From Scleromatobacter sp039920745 (lineage in GTDB: Bacteria; Pseudomonadota; Gammaproteobacteria; Burkholderiales; Burkholderiaceae_C): 64,000 nt of DNA. Numbering within the stretch: the first letter of the stretch is position 1; each line of letters starts with the position of its first letter. The stretch spans positions 50,320-114,319 of the forward strand of contig JBDSDD010000062.1 in assembly GCA_039920745.1 (NCBI GenBank), in the 5' to 3' direction. Shown piece after piece: positions 8,342 to 16,347 of this stretch. The translations under genes and the position numbers were made by a program. The notes beneath the pieces were generated by a model, which saw only the letters and a program-made list of their open reading frames with translations, did no database searches and was not told the DNA's origin.

Positions 8342-9265
8342 TCAGTCTGCACCTATCAGGACGCTGGCATGGGCCTCGACGCAGCGAGCAAGCACGGCGG
8401 GGTTGTAGCCGCCCTCGAGCGTCGACACGATACGACCGTTGCAGTGCCGCTGCGCGACATCCCGGATCTGACGTGTGACCCAGAGGTAGTCGTCGTCGAC
8501 GAGTCCCAGGTTGCCCATGTCGTCCTCGCGATGACCGTCGAAGCCGGCCGACACGACGATCAACTGAGGGGCGAACCGATCGAGGGCGGGCAACCAGTGC
8601 GACGTGACGGCCTCGCGAAAGGCGGCACCGCCCGAGCGTGCCGGCAAGCCGATGTTGACCATGTTGTCGCCCGCGACATCGACCGGGAAGGGATACAGGT
8701 CGTCTTCGAACGACGAGCACATCAGGACCCGCCGATCGCCGCGCAGGATGTCCTCGCTGCCGTTGCCATGGTGCACGTCGAAGTCGATGAGGGCGACGCG
8801 TTCGAGCCCGTGCTGGTGCGTCGCGTGGCGAATCCCGACGGCGGCGTTGTTGAAGAAGCAAAAGCCCATGGCCGCGTCCCGCTCGGCGTGGTGGCCGGGC
8901 GGCCGGACGCAGCAGAACGCCGACGAGGCATCGCCGCCGAGCACGAGATCGATTCCCAGGATCACCGCACCGGCGGCGCGCAAGGCGGCGAGTGCCGTGT
9001 GCGGGTTCATGAACGTGTCCGGATCGACGTGAACGTAGCCCTCGATGGGGGATGCGGCGAGCGTGTCCGCGACGTGCTTGTGCGAATGGGCCCGTGCCAG
9101 CTGTTCCTGTGACGCGAGCGGTGCGTCATGGACGCTCATGAGATCCAGCAAGCCCTTCAGAAGCAAGCGGTCGTGGATGGCTGCCAGACGAACCGGAGCC
9201 TCCGGATGTGATGCGCCCATTTCGTGGCGCATGCAGTCCGGATGAGTGATGTAGGCGCAGGTCAT
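8342..9265 (-). CDS. Histone deacetylase family (class II / acetylpolyamine amidohydrolase-like) hydrolase
   Basis: 307 aa. Zinc-dependent deacetylase of the arginase/HDAC fold. Visible motifs: HPEAPVRL near residue 20, the catalytic tandem His in RPPGHHAERD, the zinc site DFDVHHGNG, SAGFDGH (second zinc Asp region), and LEGGYN near the end. The natural substrate in bacteria is usually unknown (acetylated polyamines or proteins). Genes of this type recur in FNR-controlled islands. A strong FNR-type box ends 79 nt upstream, supporting low-oxygen expression. Confidence 0.9.
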   Translation of the reverse strand: MTCAYITHPDCMRHEMGASHPEAPVRLAAIHDRLLLKGLLDLMSVHDAPLASQEQLARAHSHKHVADTLAASPIEGYVHVDPDTFMNPHTALAALRAAGAVILGIDLVLGGDASSAFCCVRPPGHHAERDAAMGFCFFNNAAVGIRHATHQHGLERVALIDFDVHHGNGSEDILRGDRRVLMCSSFEDDLYPFPVDVAGDNMVNIGLPARSGGAAFREAVTSHWLPALDRFAPQLIVVSAGFDGHREDDMGNLGLVDDDYLWVTRQIRDVAQRHCNGRIVSTLEGGYNPAVLARCVEAHASVLIGAD

Positions 9266-9343
9266 GGGGGCCTTCGTTTGCCCCAGGCGAAGTCCGGAGC
9301 GTTTTGCATGTGTCCACCTTAGGAAGAATTGGACACGGCGCGG

Positions 9344-9357
9344 TTGACGTGGATCAA
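9344..9357. promoter_or_regulatory. FNR-type box TTGACGTGGATCAA before the deacetylase-like gene
   Basis: Nine of ten half-site bases match. Located 79 nt before the start of the deacetylase-like gene and beyond the 3' end of the AhpD-like gene, so it drives the former. Confidence 0.8.
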
Positions 9358-9451
9358 ACGTGGCGGCACAAGCGATCTTGCGCCAGCGTTGCGCGCTGCG
9401 CCGAGGGTCGGTGGCAGCGCGACCGCGGTCGCTGCTTGCCGCCTCGGCGAC

Positions 9452-9814
9452 TCAGTCCGCCGACTTGCGCTGGAACTGGTCGAAGGCCTCGAGCGCATTC
9501 GCGCTGTACATCAGCGAGGGGCCGCCCCCCATGTAGACCGCGACGGCCAGCGTCTCCTCGAGCTCGGCACGCGTGGCGCCGAGCTCGGCGAGCGCCTTGG
9601 CATGGAACGCGATGCAGCCGTCGCAATGTGCCGCGACGCCGAGTGCCGTGGCAATCAGTTCCTTGGCTTTTGCGGACAAGGTGCCGGCCGCGGTGGCGGC
9701 TCGGGCGAGTCGCCCGAAGCCCTCCATGACTTCGGGCTGTGCCTTGCGGAGCGTCGTGACCTGGGCATTGATGTCGCGGGCGAGCTGCGCGTAGGAGGTG
9801 GGAACTTGGCTCAT
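9452..9814 (-). CDS. Carboxymuconolactone decarboxylase / AhpD-like protein
   Basis: 120 aa. All-helical AhpD-like fold with the redox motif HCDGCIAFHAKAL (CXXC followed by His), typical of peroxidase-linked AhpD proteins and not of true carboxymuconolactone decarboxylases. It probably takes part in thiol redox chemistry. It starts 12 nt after the universal stress protein stop, so the two form an operon under the FNR-like box at 10308-10321. Confidence 0.88.
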   Translation of the reverse strand: MSQVPTSYAQLARDINAQVTTLRKAQPEVMEGFGRLARAATAAGTLSAKAKELIATALGVAAHCDGCIAFHAKALAELGATRAELEETLAVAVYMGGGPSLMYSANALEAFDQFQRKSAD

Positions 9815-9826
9815 GGAACGTGCTGG

Positions 9827-10249
9827 TCAGCGGATGAGCAGGACCGGGATCTTGCAGCGAGCGAGCACGGAGGTGGTGACGGATCCCATCACGACGTTCG
9901 ACAGCGCGGTGCGTCCATGGCAGCCCATGACGATCAGCTGTGACTTCTCCTGTTCCGCGTACTGGGCGATGGCCATGCCCGCGTCACCGTTGACCGTCTC
10001 GAACCTCACGCGCCAGCCATTCTGCGCGGCGAACGACCGCAGCGGTCCGAAGACGCGGTCGACTTCCTGGTTGCAGTATTCGTCCATCGCCACGGGATCC
10101 ATCAACGAGGCGACGTTGGCCGGCAACGCGCTCAGCGCCAGCAGCATGACGTAGTCATGGCGAGGTCCGAATATCTCGTCGTGTGCTGCGATGTGCGCGA
10201 CCATGCGTTTGGTGCAATCGCTTCCATCGACGGGCAGCAGAATCTTCAT
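9827..10249 (-). CDS. Universal stress protein family protein
   Basis: 140 aa. Full-length UspA fold: N-terminal beta strand MKILLPVDGSD, and C-terminal ATP-binding signature VMGCHGRTALSNVVMGSVTTSVL followed by CKIPVLLIR. The G-2X-G-9X-G(S/T) pattern suggests an ATP-binding Usp. GGAGTACACC before the ATG fixes the start. It is the first gene of an operon with the AhpD-like gene, with an FNR-like box 59 nt upstream; Usp genes are common FNR/ANR targets. Confidence 0.92.
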   Translation of the reverse strand: MKILLPVDGSDCTKRMVAHIAAHDEIFGPRHDYVMLLALSALPANVASLMDPVAMDEYCNQEVDRVFGPLRSFAAQNGWRVRFETVNGDAGMAIAQYAEQEKSQLIVMGCHGRTALSNVVMGSVTTSVLARCKIPVLLIR

Positions 10250-10307
10250 GGTGTACTCCGGTGAGTTGAATGTGTCTCCATCGTCAGCCCTTGGCTGGCG
10301 TGAACCC

Positions 10308-10321
10308 TTGACATGGCGCAA
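10308..10321. promoter_or_regulatory. FNR-like box TTGACATGGCGCAA before the Usp/AhpD operon
   Basis: Left half TTGAC, right half CGCAA: seven of ten bases match. Weak on its own, but it sits 59 nt before the Usp start and shares the TTGAC variant seen at 8305 and 9344. Confidence 0.5.
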
Positions 10322-10712
10322 GGAACGACGGCCCGGGAAAGTTGTCCGAGTGCAGCACGCAGCCCCGCCTTCCTTGCGCGGCGTCGTGTGCGGATCGCCA
10401 TCAGGCACATGTCTGGCGAGCCAGGCGAACCGCCTGGGCAAGTGCAGCTGCCACGGAGCCTGTCGTGCATTGCGTTGTGTCAAGCAAGCAGCTGGTGCCT
10501 CCGTCGCAAGGCAGAACCCACCGAAAGCGACTGACTGGTTGATCCGCATCGAGTCTGGGAAACGGGTTCGGCCTGTCTTGGCGCGGTCTGTCCGACCCTT
10601 TCGAACCTGTCCTGGCGAGCAATCCATGCGCTACATGAAGGCCGCCGTCGCCGATGTCGGCGCTGCTGGAGCCGGCCGGGCCGGTTGTCGCTCGGGGCGC
10701 GCCGTGGTGGTT
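10322..10712. other. Intergenic region without a recognisable gene
   Basis: About 390 nt between the Usp promoter region and the 3' end of the SirB2-like gene. Open frames here are GC-driven and resemble no protein I know. A GC-rich inverted repeat (GCCGGCC/GGCCGG) near 10674-10686 could be a terminator for the SirB2 gene but has no T-run. I see nothing else. Confidence 0.5.
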
Positions 10713-11105
10713 TCAAGGCAGCGACAGCGCGCCAAGCGGACTCTTGGTGATGGCGACCGAAACGACCCAGCTCACCGTCAGCAACGCGCCCACCCAGGCT
10801 GTTGCACGGACGCGGGTGGGCAGCGTCCTGCGCATCGCCACGACGCCGAGGGCGATGTAGACGACGAGTCCGATCACCTTGGCCATCAGCCAGGGCGCGG
10901 ACAACGGCGTGACCTGGAGCATCCATGCGAGCGTGAGCGCCGACAGCAGCAAGATCGTGTCTATCGCGTGGGGCAGGGCCCTGGCGATCCGGCCGCCGAT
11001 GGCCTCCAGTCCTGCGAGGCTGCCGAGGCCGCGGACGAAGAAGCCGGTGATCGACAGTCCGACAGCTGTTTCGTGAATCGTCCTGACGACCAGATAGTTC
11101 ATCAT
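10713..11105 (-). CDS. SirB2-family inner-membrane protein
   Basis: 130 aa with four hydrophobic helices. The pattern VRTIHETAVGLSITGFFVRG, then ALPHAIDTILLLSALTLAW, WLMAKVIGLVVYIALG and a last helix, matches the SirB2 family, a small four-helix membrane protein of unknown function often next to NnrS. Two ATGs in tandem (MMNYL) begin 2 nt after the nnrS stop, so it is the last gene of the norB-nsrR-nnrS operon. Confidence 0.85.
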   Translation of the reverse strand: MMNYLVVRTIHETAVGLSITGFFVRGLGSLAGLEAIGGRIARALPHAIDTILLLSALTLAWMLQVTPLSAPWLMAKVIGLVVYIALGVVAMRRTLPTRVRATAWVGALLTVSWVVSVAITKSPLGALSLP

Positions 11106-11107
11106 GT

Positions 11108-12304
11108 TCAACCGCGAAGGCCGTCGAGCCGAGGGCGCATGAGCACAGGCCAGTACCTCACCGCGTAGAGGGCAAAGCCTGCGGACCAGAGAACGGCCGC
11201 GCACAGGATCGCATGCATCGTGGCTGCGGGCGCCAGCAAGGGAACGAAGACGCGCACGGGTGCAGCCGCCAGGACGAGTGCGTACAGCGTGATATCCCAT
11301 CGATCCGCGCGCAGCAGGCGGGCGGTGTGGCCGCGTGCGGTGCGGGTCATCATGCCGATGATCAAGCCCCCCGCGACGCCGACGGTCAGGGCGTGCGTGG
11401 CCACCGAGGGCGGCACCCAACCTGCCTGGGCGAGCGCGCGCAAGGCCAGGTGAACTGGAATCCAGAAGCATGCGGCGTGCAGCACCCAGACGATGGGACT
11501 GCGCAAGGTTTGCCATGGCTTCCAGAGCGCCCAGCGGGCAAGGTGCGCAGCGGCCGCGATCGCGGCCACGAGCGTGATCGCAGGCCCCGGCAATTGCAGT
11601 GCATCGGCCACAAGCAGCACCAGGACGGACCCCGAGGCCAGTTGGCCCAGCCACGGCTTCGAGACGGCCGTCGCTCCCGGCGCGCCGTTGTTGGTGAACA
11701 TCGGTATCACGCGTCCCGTGATGACGGAAATGATGAACAAAAGCACATCCAGACCGACCTGGATGGCCACCCCGCCGAGCGGCGCAATCACACCCAGTTG
11801 CGAAAGATGCACCAGCGCCTGCGCGACCGCCATCGCCATGAGCAGGCCGACGAAGAAGTAGTTGCGACGATTGCTTCCCTTGTACAACGCCCGCGCCAGC
11901 GCGACAGCGGCCGCGAGCGGAAACGCGACGTTGACCACTGCAGCAGTCCAGCCGAACGGGCTCAGCACCAGGATTCGCCCGGCGATCCAGAGCGCAGCCA
12001 GGGCCATCAGGGGACGTCCGGTCGGCGTCGGCTGCCCCGACCAGTTCCGGCCAGCCGTCAGGAGGAAGCCGACCACCACGGCGAGCGCGAAGCCGAACAG
12101 CATCTCGTGGGCGTGCCAGATCGGCCCGCTCAGGTAGGTGTGATGCAGCCAGCCCGAAAACTGCAAGGCCCACAAGCCGATCGAGAGCGCGGCGAACGCG
12201 CTGGCCAGCAGGTAGAACGGGCGAAACCCGAGTTGCCACAGCGCGAAGCCCTGCGCTTGGCGGGACGCGCGCGGCCGTTCATCGATCTTCAGAAGTGTTG
12301 CCAT
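11108..12304 (-). CDS. nnrS: NnrS family heme/copper membrane protein
   Basis: 398 aa, about 12 helices. NnrS proteins are heme- and copper-containing membrane proteins that protect denitrifiers from nitrosative stress. Family marks visible: FALWQLGFRPFYLLA near residue 20, WHAHEMLFGFALAVVVGFLLTA, NWSGQPTP, GRVIPMFTNNGAPG, and HALTVGVAGGLIIGMMTRTARGHTAR. The ATG overlaps the stop of the preceding membrane gene by one base. Downstream of nsrR and norB, it is probably NsrR-controlled. Confidence 0.95.
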   Translation of the reverse strand: MATLLKIDERPRASRQAQGFALWQLGFRPFYLLASAFAALSIGLWALQFSGWLHHTYLSGPIWHAHEMLFGFALAVVVGFLLTAGRNWSGQPTPTGRPLMALAALWIAGRILVLSPFGWTAAVVNVAFPLAAAVALARALYKGSNRRNYFFVGLLMAMAVAQALVHLSQLGVIAPLGGVAIQVGLDVLLFIISVITGRVIPMFTNNGAPGATAVSKPWLGQLASGSVLVLLVADALQLPGPAITLVAAIAAAAHLARWALWKPWQTLRSPIVWVLHAACFWIPVHLALRALAQAGWVPPSVATHALTVGVAGGLIIGMMTRTARGHTARLLRADRWDITLYALVLAAAPVRVFVPLLAPAATMHAILCAAVLWSAGFALYAVRYWPVLMRPRLDGLRG

Positions 12305-13068
12305 CAGCTTGCTTTCGAAGCGGCGCGGGCGCCCGCCATGATGCGCCACGCGATGGCGGCGCCCACCATGGTGGCGACGAAAAGAACCAGCGCGACTGCG
12401 TTGAAAAAGGCGCCGTAGCCACGCAACAGGAAGTCGGAATAGCCGAAGCCGAGACGCAGCAACAGCCACAGGTGGAGCGCCGCAAGCGGCACGTAGAAGA
12501 TGCTGCCGAAGCGAACCTTGACACGCGCGACGGCCGGCAGGACCACCGGCGCGTGCGCCATCATCATGCCCACGACGAAGCCGAGGCCCAGCGCATGCAG
12601 CGCCATGTCGCGCGTCGGTAGTTCGGCGGCCGATGCGATCCAGGCCGCGCCGGCGATCGCCAGCCAGGCGTATCCGATCAGCAGGCACACAGCCATGTAG
12701 CGTGGCAGGCCGGGGACGCGCAGGGTACGGCGCGCCACGTCGAAGGCGAACAGCCAGGTCGCCAACAGTACCAGTGACGTGCCGAACAAGGCGGCTCCCA
12801 GCGTGGCGGAGAGCGGGAACAAGGCGGCCGCACCGAACGTCATCGTCACGACGCTCCAGACGGGGTGCGACAACAGCAGCAAGAGGCCGCCGACGCCCGG
12901 CGCCAACGGGGCAACGAAAGCCGCGGCGTGCTTGACGGCCACGGCCCGCTCGATCCCGATGACGGTGCCCAGGAATCCGCAGATCATCAGCGCTGCATGC
13001 GAAGCGGCTGCCGAGACAATCCCGGTGGACAGTGCCGCGGGCGGCGGCGCCATGCATGCGCGCAGCAA
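12304..13068 (-). CDS. NnrS-associated multi-pass membrane protein, probably 5'-truncated
   Basis: Up to 254 aa with about seven hydrophobic segments, of a family I recognise only as companions of NnrS in denitrifiers (marks: HAALMICGFLGTVIGIERAVA and ALHALGLGFVVGMMMAHAPVVLPAV). No good start exists: the frame opens with a possible TTG at 13068 (then LRACMAPPP) and the next ATG is at 13053, with no ribosome site. Just upstream, another frame holds the first ~45 residues of a DUF59 protein. The likely explanation is a deletion joining the two genes and removing the first helix here. Translation may rely on coupling or fail altogether. Confidence 0.65.
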   Translation of the reverse strand: MLRACMAPPPAALSTGIVSAAASHAALMICGFLGTVIGIERAVAVKHAAAFVAPLAPGVGGLLLLLSHPVWSVVTMTFGAAALFPLSATLGAALFGTSLVLLATWLFAFDVARRTLRVPGLPRYMAVCLLIGYAWLAIAGAAWIASAAELPTRDMALHALGLGFVVGMMMAHAPVVLPAVARVKVRFGSIFYVPLAALHLWLLLRLGFGYSDFLLRGYGAFFNAVALVLFVATMVGAAIAWRIMAGARAASKAS

Positions 13069-13078
13069 CGTCGACCAG

Positions 13079-13219
13079 CCCGACGTCGACGATGCTCATC
13101 GCGACTTCGGGCTCGGTCGCCTGGCTCAACGCGGCGACGATAGTTGCCCGCAGGTCTTCGGGACCGTGATACGCGAAAGCCGGCACGACGACGGTGCTGT
13201 CCGTTGCGACAGCGCTCAC
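13079..13219 (-). pseudogene. DUF59 (MIP18/PaaD-like) metal-sulfur cluster assembly protein, N-terminal remnant
   Basis: A GTG at 13219 overlaps the nsrR stop (GTGA) and begins a frame whose residues ~21-47 (PEDLRATIVAALSQ then EPEVAMSIVDVGLV) are a textbook DUF59 start. After about 47 residues the similarity stops abruptly and the same DNA continues as the membrane protein in a different frame. The C-terminal half, with the conserved cysteine region, is absent. The remnant's own frame has no stop before the end of nnrS, so a readthrough product would be nonsense. DUF59 genes are usual neighbours of nsrR/nnrS, supporting a recent deletion. Confidence 0.7.
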
Positions 13220-13686
13220 GACACGCTCCTCGACGGCGGCGCGAAAGCGTCGTTGGCCATGAACAGAATGGGCATCAAGGCATTGCGGTTGCCAACGAGG
13301 TCCGCCAGCGAGTAGCCATCGAGCACGGCCTGGAAGGCTGCGACCGCTTCGCCGAGGACGTCTCGAAGTCGGCAGACGTCCGCGATGCAACAACTGCCTT
13401 GCGCTTCGCCAAAGCACTCGGCGAGAAGGGCGGCGGGCTCCGCCCGACGCACGACTTCGCCGATGCAGATGCTCTCGGCCGGTAGCCCGAGGGCCATGCC
13501 ACCGCCCTTGCCACGAACGGTGGCCACCCAGCCTTGCTTGCCGAGGAAGTGGACGACCTTGGTGAGGTGGTTCTCGGAGATGTCGAACGACACGGCGATC
13601 TCCGCAATGGTGGTGCGCCGGCCGGGGTCGGTGCCCAGATAGATGAGCACGCGCAGGCAATAGTCGGTGAATGTGGTGAGCTTCAT
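13216..13686 (-). CDS. nsrR: Rrf2-family NO-responsive repressor NsrR
   Basis: 156 aa. NO-sensing [Fe-S] repressor. The N-terminal winged helix reads MKLTTFTDYCLRVLIYLG with recognition segment ISENHLTKVVHFLGKQGWV, and the cluster cysteines C91, C99/C100 and C105 (ECFGEAQGSCCIADVCRL) have the NsrR spacing. The ATG at 13686 is the usual NsrR start; the longer frame overlaps the norB tail. It lies 43 nt after norB and overlaps the DUF59 remnant by 4 nt, so it is transcribed with the gene it probably represses. Confidence 0.93.
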   Translation of the reverse strand: MKLTTFTDYCLRVLIYLGTDPGRRTTIAEIAVSFDISENHLTKVVHFLGKQGWVATVRGKGGGMALGLPAESICIGEVVRRAEPAALLAECFGEAQGSCCIADVCRLRDVLGEAVAAFQAVLDGYSLADLVGNRNALMPILFMANDAFAPPSRSVS

Positions 13687-13729
13687 GGTCAGCGGATGGG
13701 CCGGGACAAGCCGGCCCTTCGACAAGTCA

Positions 13730-16003
13730 TCAGTGCTGGACGGCAGCACGGGTGTCGGCAACGAGTACCGGTGTCGCCGCGGGGCGGCGCAGGAGACTCA
13801 GCGCATACATGGCCAGCAGAACCGCGCCGGCAGCGAACACGATGTCACCCGGAACGCGCATCCACACCAGCGTCTCCATCACCTTCGAGTGAACGATCGC
13901 TGGAGAGCGTGCGTACCACATGCCCTTGGTGATGCCGGCCCAGGCCTGGTAGATGCCAGCAGGCAGGATGGACATGAAGACCATCATTGCCAGGCCGAGG
14001 TTCAGGCTCCAGAAGGCGGGCTTGAGCAGGCGATCGAGATGCAGAACTCGTGCGTAGAGACCGCGCAGACAGAACAGCATCAGGCCGATGCCCAGCATCC
14101 CGTAGACGCCGAACAGGGCGGCGTGGCCATGGGCCGCGGTGAGATTCAGTCCCTGGACGTAGTAGAGCGATGCCGGCGGATTGATGGTGAAGCCGAGAAG
14201 ACCCGCGCCGACAGTGTTCCAGAATCCGACGGCGACGAAGCACATCACCGGCCACTTGTAGGTGACCAGCCAGGGCGCCGCCTTGGATCGCTGGTACGTC
14301 TGCAGAGCCTCGAGACCGATCATGGTCAACGGCACCACCTCGAGTGCCGAGAAGACCGAGCCGACGGCGATCACCGACGTGGGCGCGCCCGTGAAGTAGA
14401 GGTGGTGCAGCGTGCCCAGGATGCCGCCGAACAGGAACACGATGGTCTCGGCGACGATGGCGCGGTTCGCGCTCGCCGTGCGCACCAGGCCCAGCTTGGT
14501 GAAGATCAGCGCGACGACTGCGGTGGCGAATACCTCGAAGAAGCCTTCGACCCACAGGTGCACCAGCCACCAGCGCCAATACTCGATCATCGAGTAGTGG
14601 GTGTGCTGGTTCCAGACGAGCGACGTGGAATAGAAGCCGCCGATGCAACTCGCCGACAGGAAGACCATCGCGATCAGGCCTCGTGACTCCGACGGCTTCA
14701 TCAACGCCGGCCACAGGGCTCGACCCAGCAGGTAGACCCAGAACAGGAGACCGGCGAACAGCAGGTACTGCCAGATGCGACCCATGCTGGTGTATTCGAG
14801 GCCCTGGTTGCCGATCCAGAAGCTGAAGTTGGTGCCCAGGTGCTCGAGCGTGCCGAGCCAGCCAGTGGCGATCGAGCCCACCACGATGAGGATCAACGCC
14901 CAGAACAACAGGTCGACGCCGAGCTTCTGGAATTTCGGCTCACGCCCCGACAGCAGTGGCGCGATGTACAGGCCCGTCGCCAGCCAGGCGGTGGCGATCC
15001 AGAAGATGCCGACCTGGGTATGGATGGTGCGGCTGATCACGTACGGAAGTACCTCCGCCAGCGGGATGCCGAAGAATGCGCGGCCTTCGACCGAATAGTG
15101 GGCCGTCACCGTCCCCATGCCGATCTGCAGCAGCATCAATCCGATGACCGCGAAGAAGTACTTGCGCGTCGCCTTCATCGACGGCGTCGGCTTGACGTCG
15201 AGGAACGGATCGTTGGCGAGCGGTTCCGCGGCGTGTTCGTGGCCGGTGCTGCCATGCACCCAGAGCATCGCCGCGATGCCGGCCAGCAGCAGGACGATGC
15301 TGACCATCGACCAGACGGCAGCCGAGTCGGACATGTTGTTGCCCACCAGCGCGTCGTGCGGCCAGTTGCTGGTGTACGACAACCCCGTCTCGCCGGGACG
15401 ATCGGTCACCGCGGCCCACGACGACCAGAAGAAGAAGGCGGACAGCGCCTCGCGATCGGCCTTCTCGGGCAACGATCCGTCGTTCATGGCGTATTGCTCA
15501 CGCAGCTTGGCGAGTGCCGGATCCGTGCCGAAGACACCTTCCATGTGCTCGTCCACTTCGAGGATGGCCTTGGCGCGATCCGCCGAGACGGTGACGGTGG
15601 CGTTGGTGCTGTCGTAGGTGTTGCGACGCATCTCTTCTTGCACGACTGCATCCACGCCGGCCTGCTCTGCCAGCGTGGGTGTGCCCGAGGGTACGAGCTG
15701 ATGGGTGCGGATCGTCTGCAACGCGACGGCCTCGCGGTGCAGCCAGTCGGCGGACCAGTCGGGCGCGACATAGGCGCCATGGCCCCACACGGTGCCGAGC
15801 TGTTGGCCGCCCGCTGACAGCCACGCCTCCTGGCCGCGCTGGATTTGCTCACCGGTGAAGATCAGTTGGCCGTCGGTGGTGACGACCTGCCTTGGAACAG
15901 GCGGCGCCGCCAGGTAGATCTGCCAGCCGAGGTAGCCGAGCGCCCCGAAAGACAGCACGAAGATGAGGCCGAGCCATCGCCACAGCCTTGAATTGTTGAT
16001 CAT
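13730..16003 (-). CDS. norB: Quinol-dependent nitric oxide reductase (qNOR, NorB/NorZ)
   Basis: 757 aa, ~14 helices. Reduces NO to N2O using quinol. The long N-terminal extension with a periplasmic domain (QRGQEAWLSAGGQQLGTVWGHG) marks the single-subunit qNOR type, so no norC is needed. Catalytic-core blocks include ISRTIHTQVGIFWIATAW, WWLVHLWVEGFFEV (heme-copper His), FLFGGILGTLHHLYFTG (the His pair) and NLTAAHGHAALFGVYG. The start MINNSRLW was chosen over an upstream frame that has no ribosome site. Upstream lie an NsrR-like repeat and an FNR-type box. Confidence 0.97.
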   Translation of the reverse strand: MINNSRLWRWLGLIFVLSFGALGYLGWQIYLAAPPVPRQVVTTDGQLIFTGEQIQRGQEAWLSAGGQQLGTVWGHGAYVAPDWSADWLHREAVALQTIRTHQLVPSGTPTLAEQAGVDAVVQEEMRRNTYDSTNATVTVSADRAKAILEVDEHMEGVFGTDPALAKLREQYAMNDGSLPEKADREALSAFFFWSSWAAVTDRPGETGLSYTSNWPHDALVGNNMSDSAAVWSMVSIVLLLAGIAAMLWVHGSTGHEHAAEPLANDPFLDVKPTPSMKATRKYFFAVIGLMLLQIGMGTVTAHYSVEGRAFFGIPLAEVLPYVISRTIHTQVGIFWIATAWLATGLYIAPLLSGREPKFQKLGVDLLFWALILIVVGSIATGWLGTLEHLGTNFSFWIGNQGLEYTSMGRIWQYLLFAGLLFWVYLLGRALWPALMKPSESRGLIAMVFLSASCIGGFYSTSLVWNQHTHYSMIEYWRWWLVHLWVEGFFEVFATAVVALIFTKLGLVRTASANRAIVAETIVFLFGGILGTLHHLYFTGAPTSVIAVGSVFSALEVVPLTMIGLEALQTYQRSKAAPWLVTYKWPVMCFVAVGFWNTVGAGLLGFTINPPASLYYVQGLNLTAAHGHAALFGVYGMLGIGLMLFCLRGLYARVLHLDRLLKPAFWSLNLGLAMMVFMSILPAGIYQAWAGITKGMWYARSPAIVHSKVMETLVWMRVPGDIVFAAGAVLLAMYALSLLRRPAATPVLVADTRAAVQH

Positions 16004-16092
16004 CGAAATTTCCGAGTGAGAGGGTGTGTGACCTGGGTGCTCAGGAAGAGAACGCTTTGCGCCACGAAGAACTCCGTCTGGGGGTGTTTTGA

Positions 16093-16113
16093 AGGTGAAT
16101 GACAGATGCACCT
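16093..16113. promoter_or_regulatory. NsrR-like inverted repeat AGGTGAAT-N5-ATGCACCT before norB
   Basis: Two eight-base arms with one mismatch, separated by five bases. It resembles the NsrR site (AAG-N-TGCAT-type half-sites in inverted order). It is 90 nt before the norB ATG, between it and the FNR-type box at 16142, where a bound repressor could block activation. Confidence 0.55.
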
Positions 16114-16141
16114 ATGCTAGAAACTGGTGCTCGACACGGTA

Positions 16142-16155
16142 TTGATGTGCGTCAA
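16142..16155. promoter_or_regulatory. FNR-type box TTGATGTGCGTCAA between norB and nirK
   Basis: Nine of ten half-site bases match. It is 139 nt before norB and 193 nt before nirK; more likely serves norB, because nirK has its own box at 16264. Confidence 0.78.
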
Positions 16156-16263
16156 CCCCGGAACGGAACGCAACGAAGCGCAGCCTGCAACTCGAGCAGA
16201 GGCCGGACGCGCCGGCCGTCGCCGACAGGCGTTTTGCACTGAGGCGGCCAATCGCCCGATTCG

Positions 16264-16277
16264 TTGAGCGACATCAA
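16264..16277. promoter_or_regulatory. FNR/Dnr-type box TTGAGCGACATCAA before nirK
   Basis: Nine of ten half-site bases match. It ends 71 nt before the nirK ATG, a good distance for activation of the nirK-nirV-SCO operon. Confidence 0.78.
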
Positions 16278-16347
16278 TGTGCACCCTTCGCCGCGCAGAT
16301 AAGGTTCACGCCCAATGGATCTTTTCCATTGCCCCGAGGAATCAAAA

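Noticed and set aside
11108..13660. An open frame of 850 codons spanning nnrS, the membrane gene and the DUF59 remnant
   Set aside because: Only its two ends look like proteins; the middle is the membrane gene in the wrong frame. High GC keeps the frame open by chance.
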